Source: Nitrososphaeria archaeon
Lineage (GTDB): Archaea; Thermoproteota; Nitrososphaeria; Nitrososphaerales; JACAEJ01
DNA length: 35,387 nt
Reading direction: 5' to 3'
Assembly: GCA_029775925.1 (NCBI GenBank)
Contig: JARVKB010000025.1
Span: forward strand, 1 to 35,387
Below, piece by piece: positions 23,415 through 31,710 of the stretch (positions are counted from its first letter, which is position 1; each line of letters starts with the position of its first letter). The translations under genes and the position numbers were made by a program. The notes under the pieces are model-generated. The model was not told the DNA's origin. It saw only the letters and a list, made by a program, of their open reading frames with translations, and ran no database searches.

Positions 23415-23687
23415 CTATTCGATTGCTTCTTTGATCATTCTTTCCATTTCTTCAGAGCTTGGAACTCTTCCCATAACTTTAACAGTATCGTTTATCGCTA
23501 TAGCTGGAGAAACGAGAACACCGTATTTCTGAACAATTTCCTTAGACATTATATTAGCCTTTTCTATTTTCACGATTAAGCCTGATTGCTTAAGCTTTTC
23601 AGCAGCTTTTTCTACAGCTTTTTTAGCTGATTGGCATCTCATGCATGGAGGTTCAGTCCCTATAACTTCAACTTTAACTTCTTTCAT
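23415..23687 (-). CDS. Thioredoxin-fold small protein (MTH895-like)
   Basis: 90 residues, ATG start. The active site is PPCMRCQSA (C15, C18), followed by a helix and the strand IVKIEKANIMSKEIVQKYG, then VLVSPAIAINDTVKVMGRVP with the cis-Pro that closes the site. It belongs to the small thioredoxin/glutaredoxin-like group that often precedes DUF318 permeases. It could reduce a metal-thiol substrate for the permease or pass on bound metal. It begins eight bases from the shared palindrome, so its mRNA has almost no leader. Confidence 0.85.
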   Translation of the reverse strand: MKEVKVEVIGTEPPCMRCQSAKKAVEKAAEKLKQSGLIVKIEKANIMSKEIVQKYGVLVSPAIAINDTVKVMGRVPSSEEMERMIKEAIE

Positions 23688-23694
23688 ATTTTTT

Positions 23695-23734
23695 CATAGT
23701 ATATAACAATATTTAAATATTGTTATATACTATG
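23695..23734. promoter_or_regulatory. Perfect 40-bp palindrome: shared ArsR operator/promoter
   Basis: CATAGTATATAACAATATTT is followed directly by its exact reverse complement. The centre ATTTAAAT (23711-23718) can be the TATA box for both directions: about 27 bases outward reaches the thioredoxin ATG (23687) and the ArsR ATG (23746). An ArsR dimer bound here would block both promoters. Confidence 0.85.
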
Positions 23735-23745
23735 TTTCAATTGAT

Positions 23746-24057
23746 ATGAAAAACAGTAATAAGTTTAAAGCTAAGATCTTTCGTGCACTTTCTGATCCTA
23801 CAAGAATCGAGATTCTTGAATATTTGAGAGATGGAGAAAAATGTGTCTGTGAGATAGTACCCTATTTAAAGATAGCCCAACCATTGGTTTCTAGACATTT
23901 AGCTATTTTAAAGAGAAACGGACTCGTTATGGAAAGAAAGCAAGGAAATAAAAGGCTCTACTCGCTAAGCAATCCTTCTGTAATTAAGTTGATATATGCT
24001 ATTGATGATGAATTTATGGATTTAATTTTAAAAAATATTATTGAACAAATGGCTTAA
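23746..24057 (+). CDS. ArsR-family metal-sensing repressor
   Basis: 103 residues, ATG start. Typical winged helix: FRALSDPTRIEILEYLRDGE, EIVPYLKIAQPLVSRHLAIL as recognition helix, and NGLVMERKQGNKRLYSLSN as wing. C33-V-C35 (GEKCVCEI) matches the ELCVCDL metal-binding motif on helix alpha-3 of ArsR/CadC sensors. Metal binding should release the operator. It is divergent from the thioredoxin/permease operon across a perfect palindrome, the classic autoregulated resistance layout. Confidence 0.9.
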   Translation: MKNSNKFKAKIFRALSDPTRIEILEYLRDGEKCVCEIVPYLKIAQPLVSRHLAILKRNGLVMERKQGNKRLYSLSNPSVIKLIYAIDDEFMDLILKNIIEQMA

Positions 24058-24611
24058 TAGTAGATTCAAATAGTTTTTAAGATTAAGATTTCACCTCAAC
24101 TATCATGTGCAGACTGTATGAAACTGATGTGATAAAGTATATTGGACCTTGTGAAGAGTTTAAAAAATACGGCTTAACATTTGTTCAGCGATTGTTTTAA
24201 AGAAGGTAAGATAAAGATTATTGTTGTGTCTATTCGATTAATGCAAAACTAAATTTCTGCTTGTTTAGGTTTTAGAATGCTAATAGCTACTTTTATTCCC
24301 TCTATTTCTTAGCGAGCAATTCTTCTTATTACACCATTTTATACTGCGAGTTTTAAATCCAAAAGGTTGGACTAAGTAGCTCTTTTTATCAAAGTATGGA
24401 TATTCATGAAACAAAAGAAAACTCGATAGAGTTTTATGGTTGTTTGAAAAGAGAGATTTTCCTTCACTATTAAATAACCCCCAATAATTATACTAAAATG
24501 GAAAGTGCTTATAATTTTTGAGACTCTCGTTTCTTAAGCCATCCCTTTCATCATACCAAGCTCTAAATGCATCAAAAGTACTTTTATAAGCATACTCCAT
24601 TATAATACAAT
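24058..24611. other. Intergenic stretch without a supportable gene
   Basis: No open frame of useful length. A scrap near 24090-24136 reads SPQLSCADCMKLM in one frame, and a 31-codon ATG frame starts at about 24104; neither is convincing. The left bound is the ArsR stop and the right bound is the TnpB remnant, so part of this may be decayed transposon or its flank. Confidence 0.4.
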
Positions 24612-25025
24612 ATGGCATTAGGCAAAGGAGCGAAGCTATGGTATTATAATGGAGAAGATTAAAGGAATAAGAAAGTTATATCAAAGAGGTAAGGACAAAG
24701 TAGAAACTATAGAGCAAAGATGAACTCATGGAGCTATTATGAGCTTCAAAGACAAATCGAATATAAGGCAAGATGGGAAGGATTGAAGGTAATATATGTG
24801 GATGCCAGAGGGACATCAAGCCTATGTGCGGCATGTGGGTCAAAGTTAAACTCGAATAGCACAAATAGGCAACTTTGGTGTCCAAAGTGTAAAATTTTGA
24901 TAGATAGAGACGTGAATGCGGCTAGAAATATTCTAGCTAGAGGGCTTGGTTCAGCCCTGACGCCTCAGCCATGTGAAGCGATGGTACAGGAATGGCGTAA
25001 GCCTAATCCTGAAAGTCGATGGTGA
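24612..25025 (+). pseudogene. TnpB C-terminal remnant (IS200/IS605)
   Basis: Three frames join to one protein: KGAKLWYYNGE, then KIKGIRKLYQRG, then RNYRAKMNSWSYYELQRQIE and EYKARWEGLKVIYVDARGTS. The zinc finger is complete (SLCAACGSK and LWCPKCK), followed by IDRDVNAARNILARG with the last RuvC aspartate. TnpB is the RNA-guided nuclease of these elements. The N-terminal two thirds and the first RuvC residues are missing, and at least two frameshifts occur, so it is dead. An ATG at 24720 opens the longest intact piece (101 residues). No TnpA is present. Confidence 0.8.
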
Positions 25026-25028
25026 GGA

Positions 25029-25053
25029 GTTAACTTACCAACCTTAAGTTAAC
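25029..25053 (+). mobile_element. Right-end hairpin of the IS200/IS605 relic
   Basis: GTTAACTT and AAGTTAAC form a perfect 8-bp stem around a 9-nt loop, four bases after the TnpB stop. Elements of this family end with a subterminal hairpin just downstream of tnpB, which TnpA recognises and which belongs to the guide (omega) RNA region. Confidence 0.6.
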
Positions 25054-25104
25054 AGAACCCTTGATAACTTATTAAATATTAAGGAAAAATTATATCCGAT
25101 TGGA

Positions 25105-25854
25105 ATGCGTTTAATCCAAATTTCTGACATACATTGCGGTCCATATTTTCGTCAATCAGTATTCGATAAAGCTGTTGATGAGATAAATAGATTGAAGCCA
25201 GATATTTTGATAATAACAGGCGATCTTACAGAAAATGGTATAATTCAAGAGTATGAATGTGCAAAAAGAAATCTTGAGAATATTAATTGTAAAAATAAAA
25301 TTTATTGTAGTGGAAATCATGATTATAGATCGACAGGCTACCTTTTATTCAAAAAATTCTTTGAGCCTAAAAGGGTAATAGAATTCGAGGATTTTGTTAT
25401 AATAACTATAAGTACTGCGAGGCCTGATCGTGATGAAGGAGAGATAGGTTATAGACAGCTTCTTTGGCTTCAAAAAACTCTATCAAAATATGTTAATAAA
25501 AAGAAGATATTGGCTATGCACCATCATGTTATACCTGTTCCAGATACAGGAACTGATTTGATAACTGTTCTTGATGCAGGAGATGCTTTAAGGACTTTTT
25601 TATATTCTAACGTTGATCTAGTTTTAAACGGTCATAGGCATAGACCTTGGATTTGGAATCTTGAAGGTTTAACGATAATTCATGCAGGAACTTTATCATC
25701 AGAGAGAATGAGAGGATTCTTTGAAAATAGCTACAATATAATAGAGATTGAGGATGAGATAAAGCCTAGCTTAAAAATTGTAGGGGGAGAATTGATAGAT
25801 CTTGAGGATTTAAGAAGGAAATCTTTTGAAGAGAGTGCAAAGATTGAGGACTGA
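25105..25854 (+). CDS. Calcineurin-type metallophosphoesterase
   Basis: 249 residues, ATG start. Motifs: QISDIHCG (D8, H10), ILIITGDLTENG (D40), CSGNHDYR (N71, H72), LAMHHHVIP (His 139-141) and NGHRHRP (H177, H179), i.e. the five-block phosphoesterase with two metals. It resembles Icc/CpdA-type enzymes, which cleave phosphodiesters including cyclic nucleotides, but the substrate is open. The 3' end overlaps the ADP-dependent kinase gene, so the two are co-translated; a sugar- or nucleotide-phosphate role is possible. Confidence 0.8.
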   Translation: MRLIQISDIHCGPYFRQSVFDKAVDEINRLKPDILIITGDLTENGIIQEYECAKRNLENINCKNKIYCSGNHDYRSTGYLLFKKFFEPKRVIEFEDFVIITISTARPDRDEGEIGYRQLLWLQKTLSKYVNKKKILAMHHHVIPVPDTGTDLITVLDAGDALRTFLYSNVDLVLNGHRHRPWIWNLEGLTIIHAGTLSSERMRGFFENSYNIIEIEDEIKPSLKIVGGELIDLEDLRRKSFEESAKIED

Positions 25855-27010
25855 TACGATTAGAAATAGATTTGCAACCGGACTTTACACAAACTGGGAT
25901 TCGTTCATCGATTTTAATGATAATGTATTGGAATGGTTGAAGAAAGCTGATAAGACAAGACCGAAAGGAGTAGTTTTAGATACAATAGAGGAAGCAGCGT
26001 ATATATTGGATAAAGCAATAATAGAAGGTGGAAAAGAGTTTTTAATTTCAGATAGGCTTTATTTGAAGTTAAAATCATTATTCAAGATTAAAAAAAGAGA
26101 ATTAGGTGGTAATGGTTTTCATATGGGAAGAGCGTTGTATGAATTGGGCTTTAATCCATTAGTATCCTATCCTTTTAGACCAAAGAGTATAATGTTGGCA
26201 TCGCCAAACTTTAAGATAGCCTTTAAAAAGAGCATAAAGAGTCCAAAGGAAGCAATAAAAGATAGCGATCCAGAGTATGATCATTTAATATTCGAGTTTA
26301 AAAAAGATTTGAGTAAAGGGATAATGAATAGTGGGAGGCAGATATTTTCTTGGGATTTGATGTCATCAAAAGGGATTTTTGATTACGATTTTTTAGAAAT
26401 AGCTTCAAACTCAAACTATACTGATGTTTTGATGATAGGTTATGCCCATTTACTCTTGCCAGATTATAAGAGAAAGACTGATGAGATAATAGAATATATT
26501 AAAAATCATAAAAGACCAAAGGTTCATTTTGAATTAGGTAGAGGTAACGAAGATTCAGTAATATACGCAATGAAGAAGTTTTCAGATAACAATTGCTCTG
26601 AATCATGGGGAATGAATGAGGATGAATGCTTTACATATTTAAAGGCTGAATCAATGAACATTAATGATTTGATAAATGCTTCTTTAGAAGGGATTAGAAA
26701 TTACGATTTGAAAAGAATTTGTGTTCATTCTCAAGATTTTGCATTCTCAATTTCTAAATACGATATGAAAAAGGAGTTAGAAGCATTAGAGATGGGATGT
26801 ATCGCTTCTACAGCTTTAACTCTTGGTAGCATTAAAGATAATCTTGATAAAGTAAATTCATTGCCAAGATCGAATATTGAACCAATAAAAAAGAACATAG
26901 ATGGATACAACTTATGCTTAATTCCTACATTTTTGAATTATGAACCAAAGATACTAACAGGATTAGGTGATACATTCGCTGGAGTACAAGCAGCTATTGC
27001 TTTAAGCTAA
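25826..27010 (+). CDS. ADP-dependent sugar kinase (ADPGK/ADP-PFK family)
   Basis: 394 residues. The ribokinase-like fold of the ADP-dependent family is shown by RELGGNGFHMGRALYELG (about 92-108), HFELGRGNEDSV (E, phosphoryl site region), ESWGMNEDE and TGLGDTFAG (379-386, catalytic D382). The enzyme uses ADP instead of ATP to phosphorylate glucose or fructose-6-phosphate in the modified archaeal Embden-Meyerhof route. I cannot tell the sugar from sequence alone, and some family members use other substrates. The TTG start at 25826 overlaps the phosphoesterase by 29 bases; GTG at 25835 or TTG at 25844 are alternatives. Confidence 0.8.
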   Translation: MKRVQRLRTDTIRNRFATGLYTNWDSFIDFNDNVLEWLKKADKTRPKGVVLDTIEEAAYILDKAIIEGGKEFLISDRLYLKLKSLFKIKKRELGGNGFHMGRALYELGFNPLVSYPFRPKSIMLASPNFKIAFKKSIKSPKEAIKDSDPEYDHLIFEFKKDLSKGIMNSGRQIFSWDLMSSKGIFDYDFLEIASNSNYTDVLMIGYAHLLLPDYKRKTDEIIEYIKNHKRPKVHFELGRGNEDSVIYAMKKFSDNNCSESWGMNEDECFTYLKAESMNINDLINASLEGIRNYDLKRICVHSQDFAFSISKYDMKKELEALEMGCIASTALTLGSIKDNLDKVNSLPRSNIEPIKKNIDGYNLCLIPTFLNYEPKILTGLGDTFAGVQAAIALS

Positions 27011-27192
27011 TTAAAATTCACTTCTTTTTATATAGTGATGTAATAGGTAAGGAAAAAGAAGGCTAAAAAGATCGAGAAGAATGAGCAAGCTCATAAGGTT
27101 AAGTTTGATTTCTATCAATAATTGAAAGCAATCATAGGATAGTGCTATTCACAATACTGTTTATATTGCTTATAGAGTAAATTTAGAGTAAA

Positions 27193-28500
27193 TTGATATT
27201 ATCGGTATCTGGTTTTAGAGGAATAGTTGGCTTAGATTTAAATCCTATTGAATTGATGAGAATTGCTAAATTATTTGGAAATTATATCAATGGTTCATGT
27301 GCAATAGGTAGAGATACGAGAAAATCGAGCATTATGATATCAAAGGTAGTTATTGCAGGTCTTTTAAATGCTAATTGCAATGTTATCGATTTTGGTATAT
27401 TATCGACACCAGCTTTGTTTAAAGAAGTTTCTCGAAGAGGTTTAGAAGGAGGATTAATGATAACAGCATCTCATAACCCTCCTGAATGGAATGGATTAAA
27501 GTTCATAGTGAAAGGAAGAGGAATTTTTGAAGAAGAATTGAATGATATTTTAAAATTAAATTCTAATTTAAGCTTAAAGTTTGGTACTTATTCAAAATCA
27601 TCTTCAAGATACATTTATGATTTAATATCTTATATTGGTAAAGATTCTTGCTTAGGAATAAAATTATCTTTAGATCTTGGAGGAGGAGCAGGTAGCTTAT
27701 TAATTCCAAAGCTATTCAAAGAAATTGGATGCAACGTTTTAACTATTAACGATTCTCCTGGAATATTCTCAAGAATTATAGATCCTATTGAAGATAATCT
27801 CAAATATCTCTCAGAAATGGTATTAAAAAATGGTTTTAATGCTGGTTTTGCTTACGATTGTGATGCAGATAGAGTTGCAATAATTGATGATAAAGGAAGG
27901 AAGCTACCAGCAGACTTCACTCTCATTCTCTGCTTGAAGTATTTAATGGAGAAGATTGGATTAAGAGAAGTTGTTGTAAGCGTTGATACATCTATGGCAT
28001 TAGAAGATATTGTTAATGAGTTTGGTGGTAAGGTTTACTACTCAAAAGTTGGAGAAGCAAACGTAGTTAAAGAGATGATGAAGAGAAATTGTAGATTAGG
28101 AGGAGAAGGGAGTAGTGGAGGATTGATAGTATCAGATTTTGTAATGTGTAGAGATGGAGCATTAGCCTCAGCTTTAATATCAAAAATGATAAAGCAAGAA
28201 GGTCAATTAAGTGATTTGATTAAGCATCTTCCTCATTATCATCAAATAAGAAATAAGATTCATTGTAGTAAAGAAGATGCTGAGAGAATAATCTCAATAT
28301 TGGCTCAAGAGCATAATGATTTTGATACTAAAGATGGTATAAAAATAAAGAAAAAAGATTCATGGATTTTAATAAGACCATCGAGGACTGAAGAATTGTT
28401 GAGGATATCTGTTGAGGCTAAATCAAAGGATACTGCTGAAGATATAATGGGATATTATTTGAGGAGAATAAAATCTATAATGAGTGATCATAATGAATGA
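27193..28500 (+). CDS. Phosphohexomutase-family protein with altered phosphate loop
   Basis: 435 residues; the TTG at 27193 is the likely start because SVSGFRG should lie at the very N-terminus. The catalytic serine loop TASHNPPEWNG has S93 to be phosphorylated. The metal loop reads DCDADR rather than DGDGDR but keeps all three Asp. The sugar loop is GGEGSSGG, and the last loop is RPSRTEELLR where typical enzymes have RPSGTEPLIR. The second paralog at 29688 is canonical, so this one may act on another sugar phosphate. It ends overlapping thiL by eight bases, and a TTTATATTG element about 30 bases upstream is the likely TATA box. Confidence 0.75.
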   Translation: MILSVSGFRGIVGLDLNPIELMRIAKLFGNYINGSCAIGRDTRKSSIMISKVVIAGLLNANCNVIDFGILSTPALFKEVSRRGLEGGLMITASHNPPEWNGLKFIVKGRGIFEEELNDILKLNSNLSLKFGTYSKSSSRYIYDLISYIGKDSCLGIKLSLDLGGGAGSLLIPKLFKEIGCNVLTINDSPGIFSRIIDPIEDNLKYLSEMVLKNGFNAGFAYDCDADRVAIIDDKGRKLPADFTLILCLKYLMEKIGLREVVVSVDTSMALEDIVNEFGGKVYYSKVGEANVVKEMMKRNCRLGGEGSSGGLIVSDFVMCRDGALASALISKMIKQEGQLSDLIKHLPHYHQIRNKIHCSKEDAERIISILAQEHNDFDTKDGIKIKKKDSWILIRPSRTEELLRISVEAKSKDTAEDIMGYYLRRIKSIMSDHNE

Positions 28501-29467
28501 TGGTATTGATGAATTTGAGATAATAAGAATAATCGTTGATGTGATTGGGCAACCAAAACCAAGATTCTCAAGAATAGGTGATGATTTAGCATACCTTCCT
28601 AAAAAAAGAGGAAAAGTGATGATAAAGAGCGATATGCTCGTTGAAAAGACAGATATTCCAAGAGGGATGAGCTTAAAGCAAGCTTCAAGAAAGAGTATAG
28701 TGATGTGTGTGAGTGATTTTTCTGCTAAAGGAGTAATGCCTTCAGCTGCACTAATCTCATTAGGTATACCAAGAGGAATAAAAGAATCTGATATCAGAGA
28801 AATTGCATTAGGATTAAAAGAAGCGAAAGAAGAGTTTGGTATTGAGATTTTAGGAGGAGATACGAATGAGGCAGATTGTATTATAATAGATTGCTTTATG
28901 GTAGGATTCTCAGATAAAATTGTTGAGAGAAAAGGAGCAAAGCCTGGTGATATAGTTGTAACATCTGGTTTTTTTGGTTATTCTTCATCTGGATTGAAGA
29001 TAATGCTTAATGGTTTAAACGCTGATCAAGAATTCAAAGAGAGAGCGATTCAGTCTGTTTTAATGCCAAATCCAAGGCTAAGATTAGGATTAGCATTAGC
29101 AAAGAATAATCTTATTTCATCATCGATAGATTCTAGCGATGGTCTTGCAATTTCTCTTCATGAGATAGCAATGAATAGTAAAGTTGGGATAGAGATAAAC
29201 CATCTTCCTACTACAGATGAGGTTAAGAAATTTGCTGAGATGAACAATTTAGAATTAAATAATTTAGTTCTTTATGGAGGGGAGGAATACGAGATAGTAG
29301 CTACGATACCAAAGAATAAATTTAATAAAGCTCAAAGATTGGCGAAAAGAATCGGAGAAAATATAATACCAATAGGCAAGGTTACAAAAAATTTTCCTAA
29401 GGTTAATCTATCTTTAAACAGTAAAATTATTGAGATTGAGAGAAAGGGATGGGTTCATCTCAAGTGA
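28493..29467 (+). CDS. thiL: Thiamine-monophosphate kinase
   Basis: 324 residues from the ATG at 28493, which overlaps the stop of the mutase gene; a GTG at 28484 is a second option. Family landmarks: SRIGDDLAYLP, KSDMLVEKTDIPRGM (metal-binding Asp), VCVSDFSAKGVMPSAALISL, LGGDTNEAD, SIDSSDGLAISLHEIA and YGGEEYEIVATIP. It phosphorylates thiamine monophosphate to the diphosphate with ATP and is built like PurM/AIR synthetase. It is translationally coupled to a phosphohexomutase-type gene, an uncommon partner. Confidence 0.9.
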   Translation: MNDGIDEFEIIRIIVDVIGQPKPRFSRIGDDLAYLPKKRGKVMIKSDMLVEKTDIPRGMSLKQASRKSIVMCVSDFSAKGVMPSAALISLGIPRGIKESDIREIALGLKEAKEEFGIEILGGDTNEADCIIIDCFMVGFSDKIVERKGAKPGDIVVTSGFFGYSSSGLKIMLNGLNADQEFKERAIQSVLMPNPRLRLGLALAKNNLISSSIDSSDGLAISLHEIAMNSKVGIEINHLPTTDEVKKFAEMNNLELNNLVLYGGEEYEIVATIPKNKFNKAQRLAKRIGENIIPIGKVTKNFPKVNLSLNSKIIEIERKGWVHLK

Positions 29468-29513
29468 AAAGTTTAAATCTCATCTCTCATATGAGATATA
29501 TTGAGGTGGAATA

Positions 29514-29702
29514 ATGTCTACTGGTAGCAAGTACACTAAGGGTCAGACATGGGGAGCATTGAAGAAGGCTTGGAAAGCTTACAAGATCGCTAAAGTCCAA
29601 GGCGACAAAGAGAAGATGAAAGAATACGCCATGAGAATTAGAACTCTTCAAGAAGAGCTCGGTGTAACAAAAGCAAAATTCCCAGATTTAGGGCTTACTT
29701 AG
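29514..29702 (+). CDS. Small lysine-rich protein, likely highly expressed
   Basis: 62 residues: KYTKGQTWGALKKAWKAYKI, then a charged helix (KEKMKEYAMRIRTLQEELGV) and a short hydrophobic end. I believe similar small proteins occur in other archaea, but no function is known to me. A near-perfect Shine-Dalgarno GAGGTGG lies eight bases before the ATG, and the codons use more AAG, ATC, TAC and GGC than the neighbouring genes, a sign of high expression. The basic, helical make-up would suit a nucleic-acid or ribosome partner; this is inference. The T-rich run after the stop may end transcription. Confidence 0.6.
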   Translation: MSTGSKYTKGQTWGALKKAWKAYKIAKVQGDKEKMKEYAMRIRTLQEELGVTKAKFPDLGLT

Positions 29703-31079
29703 CCCACATCTTTTTATTTTTTCTATGCTATCTTTTGCTATTGATGAGTATTTATCTATTAATTCATCTAATTTATTAGCATCTTTTGATTCTCCAAATA
29801 CTCTTATCAAAGGTTCTGTTCCACTAGGTCTCAATAATACCCAAGTGTTATCATCAGTCCATACCTTCACTCCATCTATCTTCTCTATTCTTCCAATTGA
29901 TTTTCTTTCTATCTCTTCCATGACTAACTTCTTAATCTCATTAGGACAATCAAACTTTGCCTTTCTTTGATGAAACTTAGGAAGAGCATCCAGTATTTCG
30001 GATAATGGTTTATTTATGCTCGATAACGCTTCTAATAGCAATACCGATGCTATCAATCCATCTCTCGTTTGAATATGAGGTGCATAAAAGAGGCCACCAT
30101 TCTCCTCTAATCCTAATAGAGCATTATTATCTATCATCGCTCTCGATACATCAACACTACCTACTCTCGTCCTTAAAACCTTAGAATGGTATTTTTCAGC
30201 AATAAAATCTATTATTTGTGATGTGCTAACAGTAGTTATTACCAATGCTCCTGGATTTTTTGATAATACATAATCTATCAATAAAGCTCCAGTCCTATCT
30301 CCCCAATGGATAACTCCTTTCTCATCACAGAATATTGCTCTATCACCATCGCCATCGTAAGCGATACCAACATCAGCATTGAAAGATTTGACAGCATCCG
30401 AAAGTCCAGACAAATTTGATGGTGTTGGTTCAGCTCCTCTTCCTGGAAATTCTCCATCTACATGCCCGTTTATCGTTAAGACTTTACAGTTAAGGCTTGA
30501 TAGAGCATAGGGAGCAGCAATAGCCATTACTCCATTGCCAGGATCCAATACTACTCTAAACCCTCTTTTCTTTATAGCATTAATATCGACATGGCTTAAT
30601 ACACTTTTTATGTAGTTTTGAATGACTGAACATTCTTGATTGCAATTTCCAACATTCTTCCAATCTGCTTTTCTATATGATTTATCAAAGTATATTCTCT
30701 CAATTTTAGCCTCATCTTCACGAGATATTTCTACACCATCCCTCCCTACAACTTTTATTCCATTGTATTGAGGAGGATTGTGAGATGCTGTTATCATCAC
30801 TCCTCCTTTATAACCTAATTTCTTTACTGCGCATTGTAAAGCAGGAGTTGGTGTGAGATTAGCTTCCATAACATCCAAACCTGAAGCCATGATTCCTGCA
30901 GATACTAATTTTGATATTAAAGGGCTTGATAATCTACCGTCGTAGCCTATGAGAATTGGACCCTGATCAAAATAAGTCCCTATCGATTGTGAAATCTCGA
31001 TTATAAAATCGGGCATTAAATCCTTTCCTAATATCCCTCTTATTCCATTCGTTCCGAAGAATTTTCTCTCAACGATCAT
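29688..31079 (-). CDS. glmM: Phosphoglucosamine/phosphomannomutase, archaeal type
   Basis: 463 residues, ATG start. All four loops are canonical: FGTNGIRG at the start, TASHNPPQYNG with S99, YDGDGDRAIF for metal, LEENGGLFY for sugar recognition, and RPSGTEPLIRVFGES for the phosphate. The enzyme interconverts hexose-6-phosphates and hexose-1-phosphates on the way to UDP-GlcNAc or GDP-mannose; in archaea one enzyme may do both, so the symbol is tentative. It is convergent with the small protein gene, overlapping by 15 bases. A shorter, altered paralog lies at 27193. Confidence 0.85.
   Translation of the reverse strand: MIVERKFFGTNGIRGILGKDLMPDFIIEISQSIGTYFDQGPILIGYDGRLSSPLISKLVSAGIMASGLDVMEANLTPTPALQCAVKKLGYKGGVMITASHNPPQYNGIKVVGRDGVEISREDEAKIERIYFDKSYRKADWKNVGNCNQECSVIQNYIKSVLSHVDINAIKKRGFRVVLDPGNGVMAIAAPYALSSLNCKVLTINGHVDGEFPGRGAEPTPSNLSGLSDAVKSFNADVGIAYDGDGDRAIFCDEKGVIHWGDRTGALLIDYVLSKNPGALVITTVSTSQIIDFIAEKYHSKVLRTRVGSVDVSRAMIDNNALLGLEENGGLFYAPHIQTRDGLIASVLLLEALSSINKPLSEILDALPKFHQRKAKFDCPNEIKKLVMEEIERKSIGRIEKIDGVKVWTDDNTWVLLRPSGTEPLIRVFGESKDANKLDELIDKYSSIAKDSIEKIKRCGLSKP
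29710..29721 (+). terminator. T-rich stretch after the small gene
   Basis: TTTTTATTTTTT shortly after the stop of the 62-residue gene. Archaeal RNA polymerase stops at such T tracts on the non-template strand. It lies inside the 3' end of the convergent mutase gene, as an overlapping convergent pair would require. Confidence 0.4.
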
Positions 31080-31213
31080 TTTATTGAATTTAATCGATTA
31101 AAGTTATTAAATTTATTGAGAGAATACTTTAAAGGGTATTTTGCATTTTTGAGATCTATCACTTATCTTTAAATCTCCTTCACTGATAAAATAGTCTAAG
31201 ATTGTCGATGAGC

Positions 31214-31579
31214 TTATCGATCAGACCTATCTGCTGGCTTGTCTGAGTTCGGATCTTCGCTTACACTCACTCTCCCCAAAAGTCTGTTCAACTCTATGAA
31301 TCTTTCCATAGCATTAGTATTGCATTTCTCATCTCCCCAGAAGTCTATCCATACACCCTTCATGGACTCTGGAGCATCTTTTCTTACTGAGGATATGATA
31401 TAATCTCGGAAGATCTTCTCCACCTCAGGGTAGTCTTCGAAGGGTACTTGTGCAAGATGACTTTCTTTTGAGATAGAACCCTTTCTCAGGTTGCATATAC
31501 TTGAATCTCTACAACATGGTGGGGGTAGATTATAAAGCTGTATAGCCCTGAATAATTCCTCTTTTGTCTTTCTTAGCAT
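31214..31579 (-). CDS. Unknown protein with a small cysteine cluster
   Basis: 121 residues, ATG start with GGAGAGG just upstream, which supports real translation. The N-terminal part carries PPPCCRDSSICNL, so three cysteines within eight residues and one more later (DEKCNTNAME). The middle is helical and acidic (DYPEVEKIFRDYIISSVRKD), followed by a tryptophan segment (GVWIDFWGD) and a polar, probably disordered tail (SEDPNSDKPADRSDR). I do not recognise it. It is divergent from the purine operon. A metal site is possible but unproven. Confidence 0.5.
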   Translation of the reverse strand: MLRKTKEELFRAIQLYNLPPPCCRDSSICNLRKGSISKESHLAQVPFEDYPEVEKIFRDYIISSVRKDAPESMKGVWIDFWGDEKCNTNAMERFIELNRLLGRVSVSEDPNSDKPADRSDR

Positions 31580-31710
31580 AATTCCTCTCCTCTATAAATT
31601 CGGTCATCTTTTTAAAACTTATCCAAAAATTCCATATCTATAACAAGTAAGCAATTTTCTCAAAAATGCTACAATAGGATTAATATCTGTGGATTTAAAT
31701 TCAATTTGGA

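Noticed and set aside
27047-27121. Lysine-rich frame ending AHKVKFDFYQ
   Set aside because: It follows two stops and has no start codon, though a TATA-like stretch lies just upstream; too little to call a gene.
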